Shown here: positions 11,509 to 19,957 of the stretch, piece by piece | How the letters are laid out: the number at the start of each line of letters is the position of its first letter | Numbering within the stretch: the first letter of the stretch is position 1 | From: Sulfitobacter sp. LCG007 | Lineage (GTDB): Bacteria > Pseudomonadota > Alphaproteobacteria > Rhodobacterales > Rhodobacteraceae | Direction: 5' to 3' | NCBI RefSeq assembly: GCF_040801785.1 | Contig: NZ_CP161805.1 | Location: 2,728,001 to 2,792,000 of the forward strand | Length of the DNA stretch: 64,000 bases | Notes under the pieces: generated by a model | Databases searched by the model: none | What the model saw: the letters and a program-made list of their open reading frames with translations, nothing else | Told to the model about the DNA's origin: nothing | Made by a program: the position numbers and the translations under genes

Positions 11509-12265
11509 GACAGAGGCGGCGATAGAGATGCCAGCTCGCGTGGCCGAGAACCGGAAGCACCAGAAAGAGCCCCAGAAAGAAAGGTACGAGGGCCAGCAAT
11601 GTCAGCGCGGCGATCAGCGCGGCCCAGACCAGCATCACAGCCAGATTTGCGCGCGTCAGCCGCAGGCTCGCCAGCATGGCGGTGACGAAGTCTACCTCTC
11701 GGTCCAGCAGCATCGGCAGGCTGACCGCCGTCAGGGAGAAAAGCAGGAAGGCCAGCGCCGCACCGATGCCGAACTGGGTCAGCGTCATGGCAAGCCCGCG
11801 CCCGGTCAGATAGGTCTGCAGGTCGTCAGGCGGCCCCATCAGGGCCGAGGGCCCGAGGAAGAGCGCGAAAAGCATATGCGCGAAGAAGCTCCAGAAGAGG
11901 AAGTAGAAGGTGATGATCGCTCCCGCCCAGGGTATCTGCCGGGTGCGCTCGTTCCAGATGACGCCCAACACATCGCGGAATGCCGGCGCGAGCCCGCGCT
12001 CGCGTCTCCGGCTGACCTCGTAAAGCCCCACGGCAAGGAACGGCGCCATCAGCGGAAAGCCCAGCGACAACGTCAGCGTCCAGGTGAAAAGCCCCGCCCC
12101 GATCCGCACCAGCGCGAGGCCGGCGAGGACATATATGCCGGCAAAGAACATACCGTAGAGCGGCTCGGCACGGAAGTCCGCCCATCCCAGCCGAAGCACC
12201 CTGCCGAGATCTGACAGCCGCAAGGGTTGCGTGGACGCTTGGTGATCGTTCATGCCCTCTGACAT
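11504..12265 (-). CDS. DUF2189 domain integral membrane protein
   Basis: The protein has about 253 residues and six hydrophobic segments, starting with a cytoplasmic stretch (LRLSDLGRVLRLGWADF) and then LYGMFFAGIYVLAGLALV. This is the usual DUF2189 pattern, and the loop LYEVSRRRERG after the second segment is typical. The ORF is open to 12361, but the extra N-terminus is arginine-rich and unlike the family, so I prefer ATG 12265 or 12253. It converges with the cyclase gene and diverges from the HWE kinase gene. Function is unknown. Confidence 0.75.
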   Translation of the reverse strand: MSEGMNDHQASTQPLRLSDLGRVLRLGWADFRAEPLYGMFFAGIYVLAGLALVRIGAGLFTWTLTLSLGFPLMAPFLAVGLYEVSRRRERGLAPAFRDVLGVIWNERTRQIPWAGAIITFYFLFWSFFAHMLFALFLGPSALMGPPDDLQTYLTGRGLAMTLTQFGIGAALAFLLFSLTAVSLPMLLDREVDFVTAMLASLRLTRANLAVMLVWAALIAALTLLALVPFFLGLFLVLPVLGHASWHLYRRLCP

Positions 12266-12555
12266 ACGGTCCCGCCCGGTTTCCTGATCGACGCCCCTGA
12301 CCCGCCGCGCGATCGCCTTTGGCCCTGGCGCCATCCTTCGCCACTCGCCCCCCTTGGGCAAGTGTGAAGGCGGCGGCGCCGGTACTCCGTCACGCCCTTC
12401 TATCGCAACGCACGAGGAAGTGTTGCCGATCAGGCGAACCCGCTACGGGAATATCGGAACAAAAGGCCGCTTCCCGGACTCATTTCAAGAACGCTATTGC
12501 CTTCGTCGCGGCATGGCTCAAACTCCGACGACTTTGAGAGGCCGGACCAAACCGA

Positions 12556-14544
12556 ATGCTGACACTTCAAGACCCAGATCCCAACCCCCTGAGCTTTCTC
12601 GTCGGCAACGGCGAAATGGCGCAGCGCATCAGGGCGTTCGACTGGTCGATGCATCCGTTCGGGCCGCCGGAGAGCTGGCCGCAGGCGTTGCGCTCGGCAC
12701 TTGGCATATGTCTCAACTCCGCCTTCCCGACGGCGATATACTGGGGCCCGGAACTTCGGCTGCTCTACAACGATGCCTGGTCCTTCATCCCCGGTCCGCG
12801 TCACCCCGACTGTCTCGGTCAGCGGGCAAGCGATGTGTGGGCGGATATCTTTCATATCATCGAACCGCAATTCTCGCAGATCATCCGCAGTGGCGAGGGG
12901 CTCTTCGTCGAGGATCAGCACCTGCCGATGAAGCGCTTCGGCTATACGGAACAGACTTACTGGAGCTATAGCTTCACGCCGATCCGGGGCGCCGACGGCA
13001 GGATCCAGGGCGTGTTCAACTCGGGCAACGAAACCACGCAAAGCGTGGTCAAGGCGCGGCATTCGCAGTTCATGCTTTCCTATTACGAAATCCTCAGAAA
13101 CAGCAACGGCACACAGGAAACGATGGCGGCCCTCTGTAGCGCGCTCGGGTCACATTTCGATGCAAGTTCCGTGTGTCTTTGCACGCTCGAACGCGGAGTT
13201 CCGATGGCCGAAGCAGAGGCTGAGGCGGCCTGGCCCGACATGCCGGATGCGACATCCAGCACGCCGCTTTGCGAACTCGCAGAGGTGATTGACTCGCTGT
13301 CCCGCGGCGCGGTGGCACGATACGACAACACCGCGGACGTGACAGAGCCCGCGCTGAAAGCGGCCTTCGAGAAACAGGGCGCCAAGGCGTTTCTCGCGGT
13401 ACCCTGGAGCGAAGAGCGCGCCGTGACGAATGTCCTGACGATCGGACTGTGCGAACCACGGCGATGGAACGACGAGGACGTATCGACCGTGGAGAAGGTT
13501 CTCGAGCGGACCCTCGGAGCGGTGGAGCGCGAAAAAGCCCTCCAGCGCGAACGCATCATGGCCGGCGAGATAGATCATCGCGCGCGGAACCTGCTGGCTG
13601 TCGTCAGCGCGCTGGCTCGTACCAACGACGCCCAGGATGTCGCAAGCTACCGGGCGAAGTTGCTCGACAGGTTGATGGCGCTTTCGCAGACCCATACGCT
13701 GCTTGCCGGCGACCGTTGGTCGGGCCTCTCGTTGCGCCGCCTGCTGCACGAGCTTCTGGCACCCTACAACTATGGCGAAGCCTCGCGCGTTTCGCTGGAA
13801 GGGCCGCCTTTGCTGCTGCAGCCAGAGATGGCGCAGTATCTCGGCATGGTCGTCCACGAGCTCGCCACCAACGCCGCCAAGCACGGTGCGCTGCATGAAA
13901 AGCAGGGTGCGGTTAGGATCAGCTGGCATCTCGGGCAGGACAACACGCTTCACATCCTCTGGCGCGAGAGCGCCATATCTCCGGAGGTTGCCGACCCCAG
14001 TTTCACCGGTTTCGGATCGGTCCTCGCTCGGCGGGTCGTCACCCAGCAGCTTGGCGGCACCATCCACAAGACCTTCGAGACCGGTCAGTTGACTGTCGAA
14101 ATCGCCCTGCCTTTCGGCCCCGTCGAAAACCGTTTCACAAATCGCGTCGACGAGGCGCCGCTTGCGGTGAAGGTGCCCGGGGACCTTCGCGTGCTCGTCG
14201 TCGAGGACGATCCCATCATCGCACTGGATCTGTCGGCCGCGCTGACCGAACTGGGCTATCAGGTGGTGTCCTCGGCACGGTCCGTCCAAAGCGCGATTGC
14301 CTCGATCAGGGAAAGCAGCCCTCAACTTGTCGTGCTTGACCTCAATCTCGCGGGTGAGACATCGGAGCCGGTCGGAGAAATGCTGGTGGAGCGGGGCATC
14401 CCGTTCCTGCAGTTGACGGGCTATGAACGGGACGTCGCGCCGAACAGCGTCTTTGCCGACCGCCCGAGGATCATCAAGCCCTACTCGATGTCCGACCTGC
14501 GCCGCGAGCTCGCCGAGCTGAGTGCGACAATTACGGCGGATTGA
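12556..14544 (+). CDS. HWE-family hybrid sensor kinase (PAS-GAF-HWE-REC)
   Basis: The 662-residue soluble kinase contains a PAS-type domain about 20-150, a GAF-type domain about 170-320, an HWE kinase core (MAGEIDHRARNLLAVVSALA, His near 341; MVVHELATNAAKHGAL for the ATP domain; HILWRES near 470, the WxE signature) and a C-terminal receiver about 545-655 with LVVEDDPIIALD and LDLNLAG. HWE and HisKA2 kinases in alphaproteobacteria often act in light or general stress responses. No chromophore cysteine motif such as LOV NCRFLQ is visible. The C-terminal receiver resembles those that modulate the attached kinase. It is monocistronic. Confidence 0.9.
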   Translation: MLTLQDPDPNPLSFLVGNGEMAQRIRAFDWSMHPFGPPESWPQALRSALGICLNSAFPTAIYWGPELRLLYNDAWSFIPGPRHPDCLGQRASDVWADIFHIIEPQFSQIIRSGEGLFVEDQHLPMKRFGYTEQTYWSYSFTPIRGADGRIQGVFNSGNETTQSVVKARHSQFMLSYYEILRNSNGTQETMAALCSALGSHFDASSVCLCTLERGVPMAEAEAEAAWPDMPDATSSTPLCELAEVIDSLSRGAVARYDNTADVTEPALKAAFEKQGAKAFLAVPWSEERAVTNVLTIGLCEPRRWNDEDVSTVEKVLERTLGAVEREKALQRERIMAGEIDHRARNLLAVVSALARTNDAQDVASYRAKLLDRLMALSQTHTLLAGDRWSGLSLRRLLHELLAPYNYGEASRVSLEGPPLLLQPEMAQYLGMVVHELATNAAKHGALHEKQGAVRISWHLGQDNTLHILWRESAISPEVADPSFTGFGSVLARRVVTQQLGGTIHKTFETGQLTVEIALPFGPVENRFTNRVDEAPLAVKVPGDLRVLVVEDDPIIALDLSAALTELGYQVVSSARSVQSAIASIRESSPQLVVLDLNLAGETSEPVGEMLVERGIPFLQLTGYERDVAPNSVFADRPRIIKPYSMSDLRRELAELSATITAD

Positions 14545-14685
14545 CGACAGCCTGTCCGGCCACCCGAGTATTCACGTACAGGTTGAATTTTTCAATCGCA
14601 ATAGCGGGCGAAACCGTATACTCTCGGAGTCCCCAAGGGAGGCAGAGCCCTCCCCGCAATGTTCTTTGAGGAGGAGGATCATCGC

Positions 14686-14868
14686 ATGGACACTCTCAAG
14701 ACCGCCGAATACGCCCGCGCGCTCTACCGCGCCCACGGACCCGCCGCCGAGGCAGAGGCGGCGCGGCGCGCACGCGACTGTCAGGCCTCAGGGCGGACGG
14801 AGGAGGCTGCCGACTGGGACGCGATCCGCAAATCCATCCACGGCCACCGCGGCCCGCACCAAGGCTGA
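14686..14868 (+). CDS. Short conserved Rhodobacterales protein of unknown function
   Basis: This 60-residue polar helical protein begins MDTLKTAEYARALYRAHG and ends RRP-type, HRGPHQG. I recognise it as a short conserved hypothetical common in Rhodobacterales. ATG 14686 is chosen because GAGGAGGAGG lies about 8 bases upstream; an ATG at 14659 in the same frame has no such site. Charged residues and alanine dominate and there are no cysteines or membrane segments. Function is unknown. Confidence 0.7.
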   Translation: MDTLKTAEYARALYRAHGPAAEAEAARRARDCQASGRTEEAADWDAIRKSIHGHRGPHQG

Positions 14869-14989
14869 GTCACGCGGATATCGAAAGGGCTCCGACAAAC
14901 GTTTCAACCGCGCAAGATCGCGGGGGTGTGACGGCCGGACCCGTTTCGGCGCGGATCCCGAGGCATCGGAACTTTTCCAGCGCTCGGGA

Positions 14990-15021
14990 GTCGAAGCGGA
15001 GCGCGCAGGCTCCGCTTCGAC
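14990..15021. terminator. Bidirectional hairpin between convergent genes
   Basis: A perfect 12-bp stem (GTCGAAGCGGAG / CTCCGCTTCGAC) has an 8-base loop and lies between the ends of the short conserved gene (+) and the dihaem cytochrome gene (-). T tracts are weak, but position and stability fit transcription termination. Confidence 0.5.
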
Positions 15022-15037
15022 GCATTGTGGTTTCGGT

Positions 15038-15649
15038 TCAACCTTCCGGGCAGGCGGCCCCGGTGTCGATCCAGGCCTGCGTCAGCTCGCCGAAGACCTC
15101 CTGAGTGCCGGGAACCGGCGTACGGCCTTCCCCGGGATGCCAGCCCCAGCCCACCAGACCGTCCTGCGCATTGTGTTCGTGCAGGTCGGCGAGGCTGCGA
15201 CCGCCATTGCGATCCTCGTCCTTTAGCTGGGCGCAGATCTCGCCTGCGGACTTGCCTACCCACGCCATCTCGATTGGTGCGAGGTTCCAGGGTTCGTGCC
15301 CGGGAATGGACCCCTCGCCGGTCGCGAAGGCCACGTTCTCGGCCCCATGACAGGTGGTGCAATACATCCCCGGCGCGCCGAAATCGGCATCCCCGCGAAT
15401 GACCGGCGGCACATGCATGTGCATGTCGTCGCCCTGCGTCGGAGACTCGCCCGCCGGATGGCAGTTGAGGCAGCGGGGATGCTCGATGACGACCATCATC
15501 TCCTCGAACAGCGCGACCGATCGGGCGGTCTCGTCCTCGATGCTGTCGAAGGCGGCCGGCGTCCTCAGACCCTTCACCTCCTCCTGCGCGTCAACCGGCA
15601 ACCCAAGTGCGACCGCTGCGGCGATCACTGTCGTTCTCAATGCAATCAT
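15038..15649 (-). CDS. Periplasmic dihaem cytochrome c, partner of the IorAB-like dehydrogenase
   Basis: This protein of about 203 residues has a signal peptide (IALRTTVIAAAVALGLPVDA) and two c-type haem motifs, CLNCH and CTTCH, about 40 residues apart. The ATG at 15649 gives a normal signal peptide. A GTG at 15661 would overlap the iorB stop (GTGA) and is the alternative. It is the third gene of a compact three-gene unit with the molybdenum subunit and the 2Fe-2S subunit, so it most likely takes electrons from that enzyme to the respiratory chain (inference from context). The rest of the sequence resembles cytochromes found beside isoquinoline 1-oxidoreductase-like enzymes. Confidence 0.8.
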   Translation of the reverse strand: MIALRTTVIAAAVALGLPVDAQEEVKGLRTPAAFDSIEDETARSVALFEEMMVVIEHPRCLNCHPAGESPTQGDDMHMHVPPVIRGDADFGAPGMYCTTCHGAENVAFATGEGSIPGHEPWNLAPIEMAWVGKSAGEICAQLKDEDRNGGRSLADLHEHNAQDGLVGWGWHPGEGRTPVPGTQEVFGELTQAWIDTGAACPEG

Positions 15650-15657
15650 TGTCACTC

Positions 15658-17838
15658 TCACACTCCCGCCTGCCGGGTGAACGGCAGTTCGGTTACTGCC
15701 TGACCCGTCAGCGCGCGCCAGGCGTTTGCCAGGGCCGGACCCGACGGCGGCGTTCCAGGTTCTCCGACGCCGGTGGGATCCGCATCGCTGTCGATGATCG
15801 CGACCTCGATTTCCGGCATCTCGTGGATGCGCAGCATCCGGTAGGTGTCGAAATTGCTTTCCACCACCGTGCCGCCTTCATCCAGCGTCACCGCGTCGAA
15901 CAGGATCGTTCCCAGACCGAAGCCGATTCCGCCCTCCATCTGCGCGCGTATCACATTGGGATTGACCGCGATCCCGCAATCGACCGCGCACCAGACCTTG
16001 TGGACCTTGGGAAAGCCGCCCTCGTCCGAGACTTCGGCGATCTGCGCGACATAGGTGTTGAAGCTCTCGTGCACGGCCACGCCGTAGCCCCTGCCGTCCT
16101 TCACCTTCTGTCCGTCCCAGCCCGCCATCTCCGCGACCTTCTGCAGCACGCGCTTGTCGCGCGCAGCGTTGTCGCCGGTCATGAGCTCGAGCCGCCCCTC
16201 GACCGGATCCTTCCCGGCCTTCTCCAGGAGCATGTCGAGGAAGACCTCGGTGGCATAGCCGGTGTGGGTATGGCCAACCGAGCGCCACCACAGCACCGGA
16301 ACCGGGCTGTCCTGCTGCGCCCAGCCGACCCGGAGGTTCGGAAGCGCATACGGCATCTTCGTCGACCCCTCGTACGAGGTCGGATCCTTGCCATCCACCA
16401 TCATCATGGACATGGGACCGCCCGCCATGATCGACTGGTTCGCCACGACGTCTGTCCACCCGAGGATGTTGCCCTCGGCGTCGATCCCGCCCTTCATCCG
16501 GTGCAAGGTGATCGGGCGGTAGTACCCCCCGGTCATGTCGTCCTCACGGGTCCAGACCAGCTTCCAGCAGCCGTCGCCACCCGCCGCCTTGGCGATCTCG
16601 GCGATTTCGGCGGCAAGGTGTGCGGTGTCCTGAGCCCGCCGTCCGAAGCTGCCGCCGGCGAGAAGCACGTTGATGTGCACATCCTCCGGCTGGAGTCCGA
16701 GCACCTTCGCGATGGTGGGCTGGTCGAGGGAGGGGAACTGCGATCCCGCCCACATCTCCGCCTTTCCGGCCCTGACCTCGAGAACCGCGTCAAGCGGTTC
16801 CATCGGCGCATGGGCGAGATAGGGGAAACGGAACTCGGCCTCGATCACCTCCGCCGCAGCTTCCAGCGCGCCGTCGATGTCGCCGGTCTCTTCGGCCACG
16901 ACGCCGCCATCCTCCGCCGCCTTGGCGAAATCAGCGAATATCTGCGCGGACGAACGTGTTTCGGCACCGCTTTCATCCCATTCGATCCCAAGCGCCTCAC
17001 GACCGCGCAGCGCCGCCATCATCGAACTTGCATAGACCGCCACGCCGGTCGAGATCTGGCGCACGGCCTCGACTCCATCCACCGCCAATGCCGCCGCGTC
17101 ATCGACCGAAGCGACCGTGGCCCCGAACTTGGGCGGATGCGCAACGACGACCGTCTGCATTCCCTCGCGGTAGACGTCCATGGTGAATTGCGCCGTCCCG
17201 TCCGACTTCGCGCGGCTGTCGAGCCGGGGCACGTCCGTCCCGATCAGCACGAACTGGTCGCGGGTCTTGAGTTTCGGCTCGGCAGGCGCGGTCATGGTCG
17301 CAGCCTTCTCGGCGAAGGCGCCGAAACCGGAATCCTTGCCCGAGGGATGCGTGATCCGGCCTTTCGCGACGCTGATCTCCGCTTCCGGAACGCCCCATTC
17401 CTCGGCGGCCGCGGCCACGAGCATGGCACGCGCCGCCGCCCCGGCCTGGCGCATCTGGGTATAGGAATTGGCAATGGCGGTCGACCCGCCGGTGCCCTGC
17501 ATGCCGAATGCGAGGTTCTTGTAGAGTTCGGTATTGCCCGGCGCGCCCTCGGCACGGACCTGGCTCCAGTCCGCATCCAGCTCTTCCGCGACAAGCGTCG
17601 CGAGGCCGGTGTAGGGCCCCTGCCCCATTTCGAGATGCTTCACGATCACCGTGACGGTGTCGTCGGGGGCGACCCGGATGAAGGCGTTCGGAGCGAAGCT
17701 GCCGCTTGCCACCGCGCCCGAGCCGAGTGCGGCCTCGGCACCCGATTGGGCGAAACCGCGCGGCGGCAGGCTGACCGCGAGAACAAGGCCCGCCGCGCCC
17801 TGAAGAAAGCGGCGGCGACTGGGAGTGTGAATGGTCAT
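15658..17838 (-). CDS. iorB: Molybdopterin-binding large subunit, IorB-like (xanthine dehydrogenase family)
   Basis: This 726-residue catalytic subunit of a molybdenum hydroxylase has a twin-arginine signal (SRRRFLQGAAGLVLAV) that sends the folded complex to the periplasm. Family landmarks include HLEMGQGPYTGLATLVAEEL near 67, GGSFGRRAQDTAHLAAEIA near 390 and the C-terminal GVGEPGTPPSGPALANA, which carries the catalytic glutamate. Length fits isoquinoline 1-oxidoreductase beta and related aldehyde dehydrogenases. It lies three bases from the 2Fe-2S subunit gene upstream and touches the cytochrome gene downstream. The substrate may be an aldehyde or N-heterocycle and cannot be fixed from sequence. 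The gene symbol denotes the family, not a proven isoquinoline activity. Confidence 0.88.
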   Translation of the reverse strand: MTIHTPSRRRFLQGAAGLVLAVSLPPRGFAQSGAEAALGSGAVASGSFAPNAFIRVAPDDTVTVIVKHLEMGQGPYTGLATLVAEELDADWSQVRAEGAPGNTELYKNLAFGMQGTGGSTAIANSYTQMRQAGAAARAMLVAAAAEEWGVPEAEISVAKGRITHPSGKDSGFGAFAEKAATMTAPAEPKLKTRDQFVLIGTDVPRLDSRAKSDGTAQFTMDVYREGMQTVVVAHPPKFGATVASVDDAAALAVDGVEAVRQISTGVAVYASSMMAALRGREALGIEWDESGAETRSSAQIFADFAKAAEDGGVVAEETGDIDGALEAAAEVIEAEFRFPYLAHAPMEPLDAVLEVRAGKAEMWAGSQFPSLDQPTIAKVLGLQPEDVHINVLLAGGSFGRRAQDTAHLAAEIAEIAKAAGGDGCWKLVWTREDDMTGGYYRPITLHRMKGGIDAEGNILGWTDVVANQSIMAGGPMSMMMVDGKDPTSYEGSTKMPYALPNLRVGWAQQDSPVPVLWWRSVGHTHTGYATEVFLDMLLEKAGKDPVEGRLELMTGDNAARDKRVLQKVAEMAGWDGQKVKDGRGYGVAVHESFNTYVAQIAEVSDEGGFPKVHKVWCAVDCGIAVNPNVIRAQMEGGIGFGLGTILFDAVTLDEGGTVVESNFDTYRMLRIHEMPEIEVAIIDSDADPTGVGEPGTPPSGPALANAWRALTGQAVTELPFTRQAGV

Positions 17839-17841
17839 GGC

Positions 17842-18300
17842 TCAGCCCTCCAGCGTCTTGGCGGCGTCGTGGATCGCGGCGCGGATACGGACGTAGGTGG
17901 CGCAACGGCAGACATTGCCGGCCATGGCGTGGTCGATGTCGGCATCGGTCGGCGCGGGCACCGCGCGCAGCAGCGCCGTGGCGCTGACCACCTGTCCCGA
18001 CTGGCACCAGCCGCATTGCGGCACATCGATCTTCACCCAGGCGTCCTGAACCGCCTTGGCTTCCGGGCCTTCAAGGCCCTCGATGGTCTCGATGTCGGAG
18101 CCTTCGACGGAGGCGATCGGCGTCACGCAGCTGCGCCGGGTCATGCCGTTCATCATGACGGTGCAGGCGCCGCATTGGGCGATGCCGCAGCCGAACTTCG
18201 TGCCGGTCATCCTGAGTTCGTCCCTCAGGACCCAGAGCAGTGGCGTATCCTCGGGAAGGTCAACGCTGACCTCCTTGCCGTTTAGCGTGAATGTCACCAT
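17842..18300 (-). CDS. iorA: 2Fe-2S small subunit, IorA-like
   Basis: This 152-residue subunit has two 2Fe-2S sites. The plant-type ferredoxin cluster motif GCGIAQCGACTVMMNG is followed by a final cysteine, and the helical C-terminal domain has GWCQSGQVVSATALL and GNVCRCATYVRIRAAI. It passes electrons from the molybdenum centre of IorB. ATG 18300 gives the normal start MVTFTLNGKEV and has AAGGAAAG about 5 bases upstream; the extra 18 codons upstream are not family-like. It has no signal peptide, so it is probably exported in complex with the Tat-dependent large subunit. Confidence 0.9.
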   Translation of the reverse strand: MVTFTLNGKEVSVDLPEDTPLLWVLRDELRMTGTKFGCGIAQCGACTVMMNGMTRRSCVTPIASVEGSDIETIEGLEGPEAKAVQDAWVKIDVPQCGWCQSGQVVSATALLRAVPAPTDADIDHAMAGNVCRCATYVRIRAAIHDAAKTLEG

Positions 18301-18415
18301 CTGACTTTCCTTCGATCTGGCGGTTGGCTGTCGGGGTGGAGCTAGCGCGAGCATACCTCACTTCCACCCGTGACGCACGAGATCCGTGGCGAATTCCGCA
18401 GAGGCCGCAGACGGC

Positions 18416-19375
18416 TCAGCCCGGGGTGTAGACCCGGCTCGCCTCAGGGTCATCCATCGAATAGTCGAGTCCCGTAAGCGCTTCCTTCAGGCTCGCATCG
18501 ATTTCCGCAGTTGCCCAGTCCAGCGTCTGCGCGACGCGCTCGGGCTTGGAGACCCCGACGATGGTGGAGGTCACCCGCGGATCGTTCATCGAGAACTGAA
18601 GCGCTGCGGCTCCCGGAGCCACCCCGCGACCCTCGCAAAGCGATTCGATCCGGCGCACCGGAGCCAGCGTCTTTTCGTCGGCCTCCTGATAGGTCAAGCG
18701 CGGCATCTTCGACGCGCCCTTGGCCAGCACCCCTCCGGCGAAGGGCGCGGCGTTCAGGATCGCGATGCCCTGCTCGTGCGCATAATCGAATATCTCTCCG
18801 GCCGAGCGATTGACGAGCGTGAAACGGTTGTGGCTGATCAGGGCATCGAAGGGATAGGCGCGCAGGATCGGCTCCATCACGTCGAGCCTGCCCATGGCAA
18901 GCCCGACCGCGTCGCACAAGCCCTCCTCCTTGAGCCTGAAGAGCGCGTCCACCGCCCCGCCGTCCCGCGTGACCTCATCGAGATCGCGGGCATATTCCGG
19001 GTCATGGAGGTGGAGCAGATGGACCCTGTCGAGCTTGAGCGCCTCGAGACTTTCCGAGATCGACTGCCGGACCCGGTCGGCGTCGAAACGCCCGGTTTCC
19101 ATGTCACGGTCGAGCTTGGTCGAGATCACGAAACCCTCGGGCAGGCCGCGCTCGGCAATGACGGCACCGATGCGCCTTTCCGATTCACCCATTCCGTAAT
19201 TGCGCGACGTGTCGAGGAAGTTCGCCGGGCCGTCGAGGATGGCGTTCACGGTCGCCCGCGCGCGTGCCTCATCGACCTCGTAGCCGTAGACGCCCGGCAT
19301 GTTGCCGAGGCCCGAAGTGCCGAAGCAGATCGGCGTGACTGAAAGTCCGCTACGTCCGATGGGCCGCCTGTCCAT
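18416..19375 (-). CDS. Aldo/keto reductase
   Basis: This 319-residue NAD(P)H-dependent TIM-barrel oxidoreductase has the catalytic tetrad region NFLDTSRNYGMGESERRIG (Asp and Tyr near residues 54-59), the lysine in VISTKLDRD near 85 and HLLHLHDPEY near 125. The C-terminal cofactor loop TIVGVSKPERV is present. It is closest in style to the D-threo-aldose/L-fucose dehydrogenase branch. It lies 115 bases downstream of the iorA start on the same strand and has its own upstream region. A sugar or aldehyde substrate is likely, but the exact one is unknown. Confidence 0.87.
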   Translation of the reverse strand: MDRRPIGRSGLSVTPICFGTSGLGNMPGVYGYEVDEARARATVNAILDGPANFLDTSRNYGMGESERRIGAVIAERGLPEGFVISTKLDRDMETGRFDADRVRQSISESLEALKLDRVHLLHLHDPEYARDLDEVTRDGGAVDALFRLKEEGLCDAVGLAMGRLDVMEPILRAYPFDALISHNRFTLVNRSAGEIFDYAHEQGIAILNAAPFAGGVLAKGASKMPRLTYQEADEKTLAPVRRIESLCEGRGVAPGAAALQFSMNDPRVTSTIVGVSKPERVAQTLDWATAEIDASLKEALTGLDYSMDDPEASRVYTPG

Positions 19376-19809
19376 ATGGTTGTTCCTTCCGCTTGCCTGG
19401 TGAGAGGGCGCGCCGGATGTGCCGCCCGGTCCTTGCTATCCGAAGACGTCGGCCCGGACCACATGCCAGCGCAAGTGCCTCGGTGAGACGCGGATCGTTC
19501 CTGTCGCCGCGCGGCCAATGCCCTTCGCACCGGTCCGGCACCCAGCGTGGCCGGGAGAGCAGCTAATGCGGAAATCTCGGCGATCCAGTCCCTCGAGCAT
19601 CGCCATGTTCGCCCCTTCGGGTCGCCTTCCGCCCGGAGGGGACGGGGCTCCGGAGACTGTCCCGTCCCGGACCGGAAGCGGTCCACCGACTGCCGGATCC
19701 GTGCCGATTCGGCCAACGGATGTCAACGGCGCGGACGCCGCCGTGGAGCAGGCGAAAGACAGGACCCGTGCGAGACCTGTCTGCGAAGGCGCCATCCGCA
19801 GAGGTCGGA

Positions 19810-19840
19810 TGCCTCCGGCGGGGATATTTTGAAGCAAAGG
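19810..19840 (+). repeat. Intergenic element GCCTCCGGCGGGGATATTTT
   Basis: The sequence TGCCTCCGGCGGGGATATTT followed by a purine-rich AAGCAAAGGAAGG matches, from memory, a short sequence found many times between genes in Rhodobacterales genomes. A CCTCCGG/CCGGCGGGG self-complementary core precedes a T run, so it may act as a terminator or be a dispersed repeat. Only one copy is seen here outside the duplicated block. Confidence 0.45.
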
Positions 19841-19871
19841 AAGGCGGCGTTGCGCGACCGGCGCGACCGGC

Positions 19872-19886
19872 GGGGGGGGGGGGGGG
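19872..19886 (+). repeat. Homopolymer run of 15 G
   Basis: Fifteen consecutive G bases follow ACCGGC in a non-coding stretch. Such a run is prone to length error in sequencing and to slippage in the cell. No ORF depends on it. Confidence 0.9.
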
Positions 19887-19930
19887 TGGCCGCAAGCCGC
19901 GCGCGGCGCTCGCGGCTACGCGCCTTTCAC

Positions 19931-19957
19931 AGGAAAGGCCTTATCAAGCCTTTTCCT
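19931..19957 (-). terminator. Stem-loop at the 3' end of acrB
   Basis: AGGAAAGGC and GCCTTTTCCT pair with one bulged base around an 8-base loop that contains the acrB stop codon. No T tract follows on the minus strand, so a terminator role is only possible. Confidence 0.3.

Larger units (their letters stand above)
19376..19943. other. Intergenic region with Rhodobacterales-type element and G15 run
   Basis: This 568-base region between acrB (ends here) and the aldo/keto reductase start contains no credible gene. It holds the reductase promoter, a GCCTCCGGCGGGGATATTTT element near 19811 and a run of 15 G at 19872-19886. Both are listed separately. Confidence 0.6.

Noticed and set aside
15607..18285. 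Open frame of 892 codons on the + strand across the IorB-like gene
   Set aside because: It is antisense to a gene with a Tat signal and catalytic motifs; the product is Arg/His-rich with no recognisable domain.
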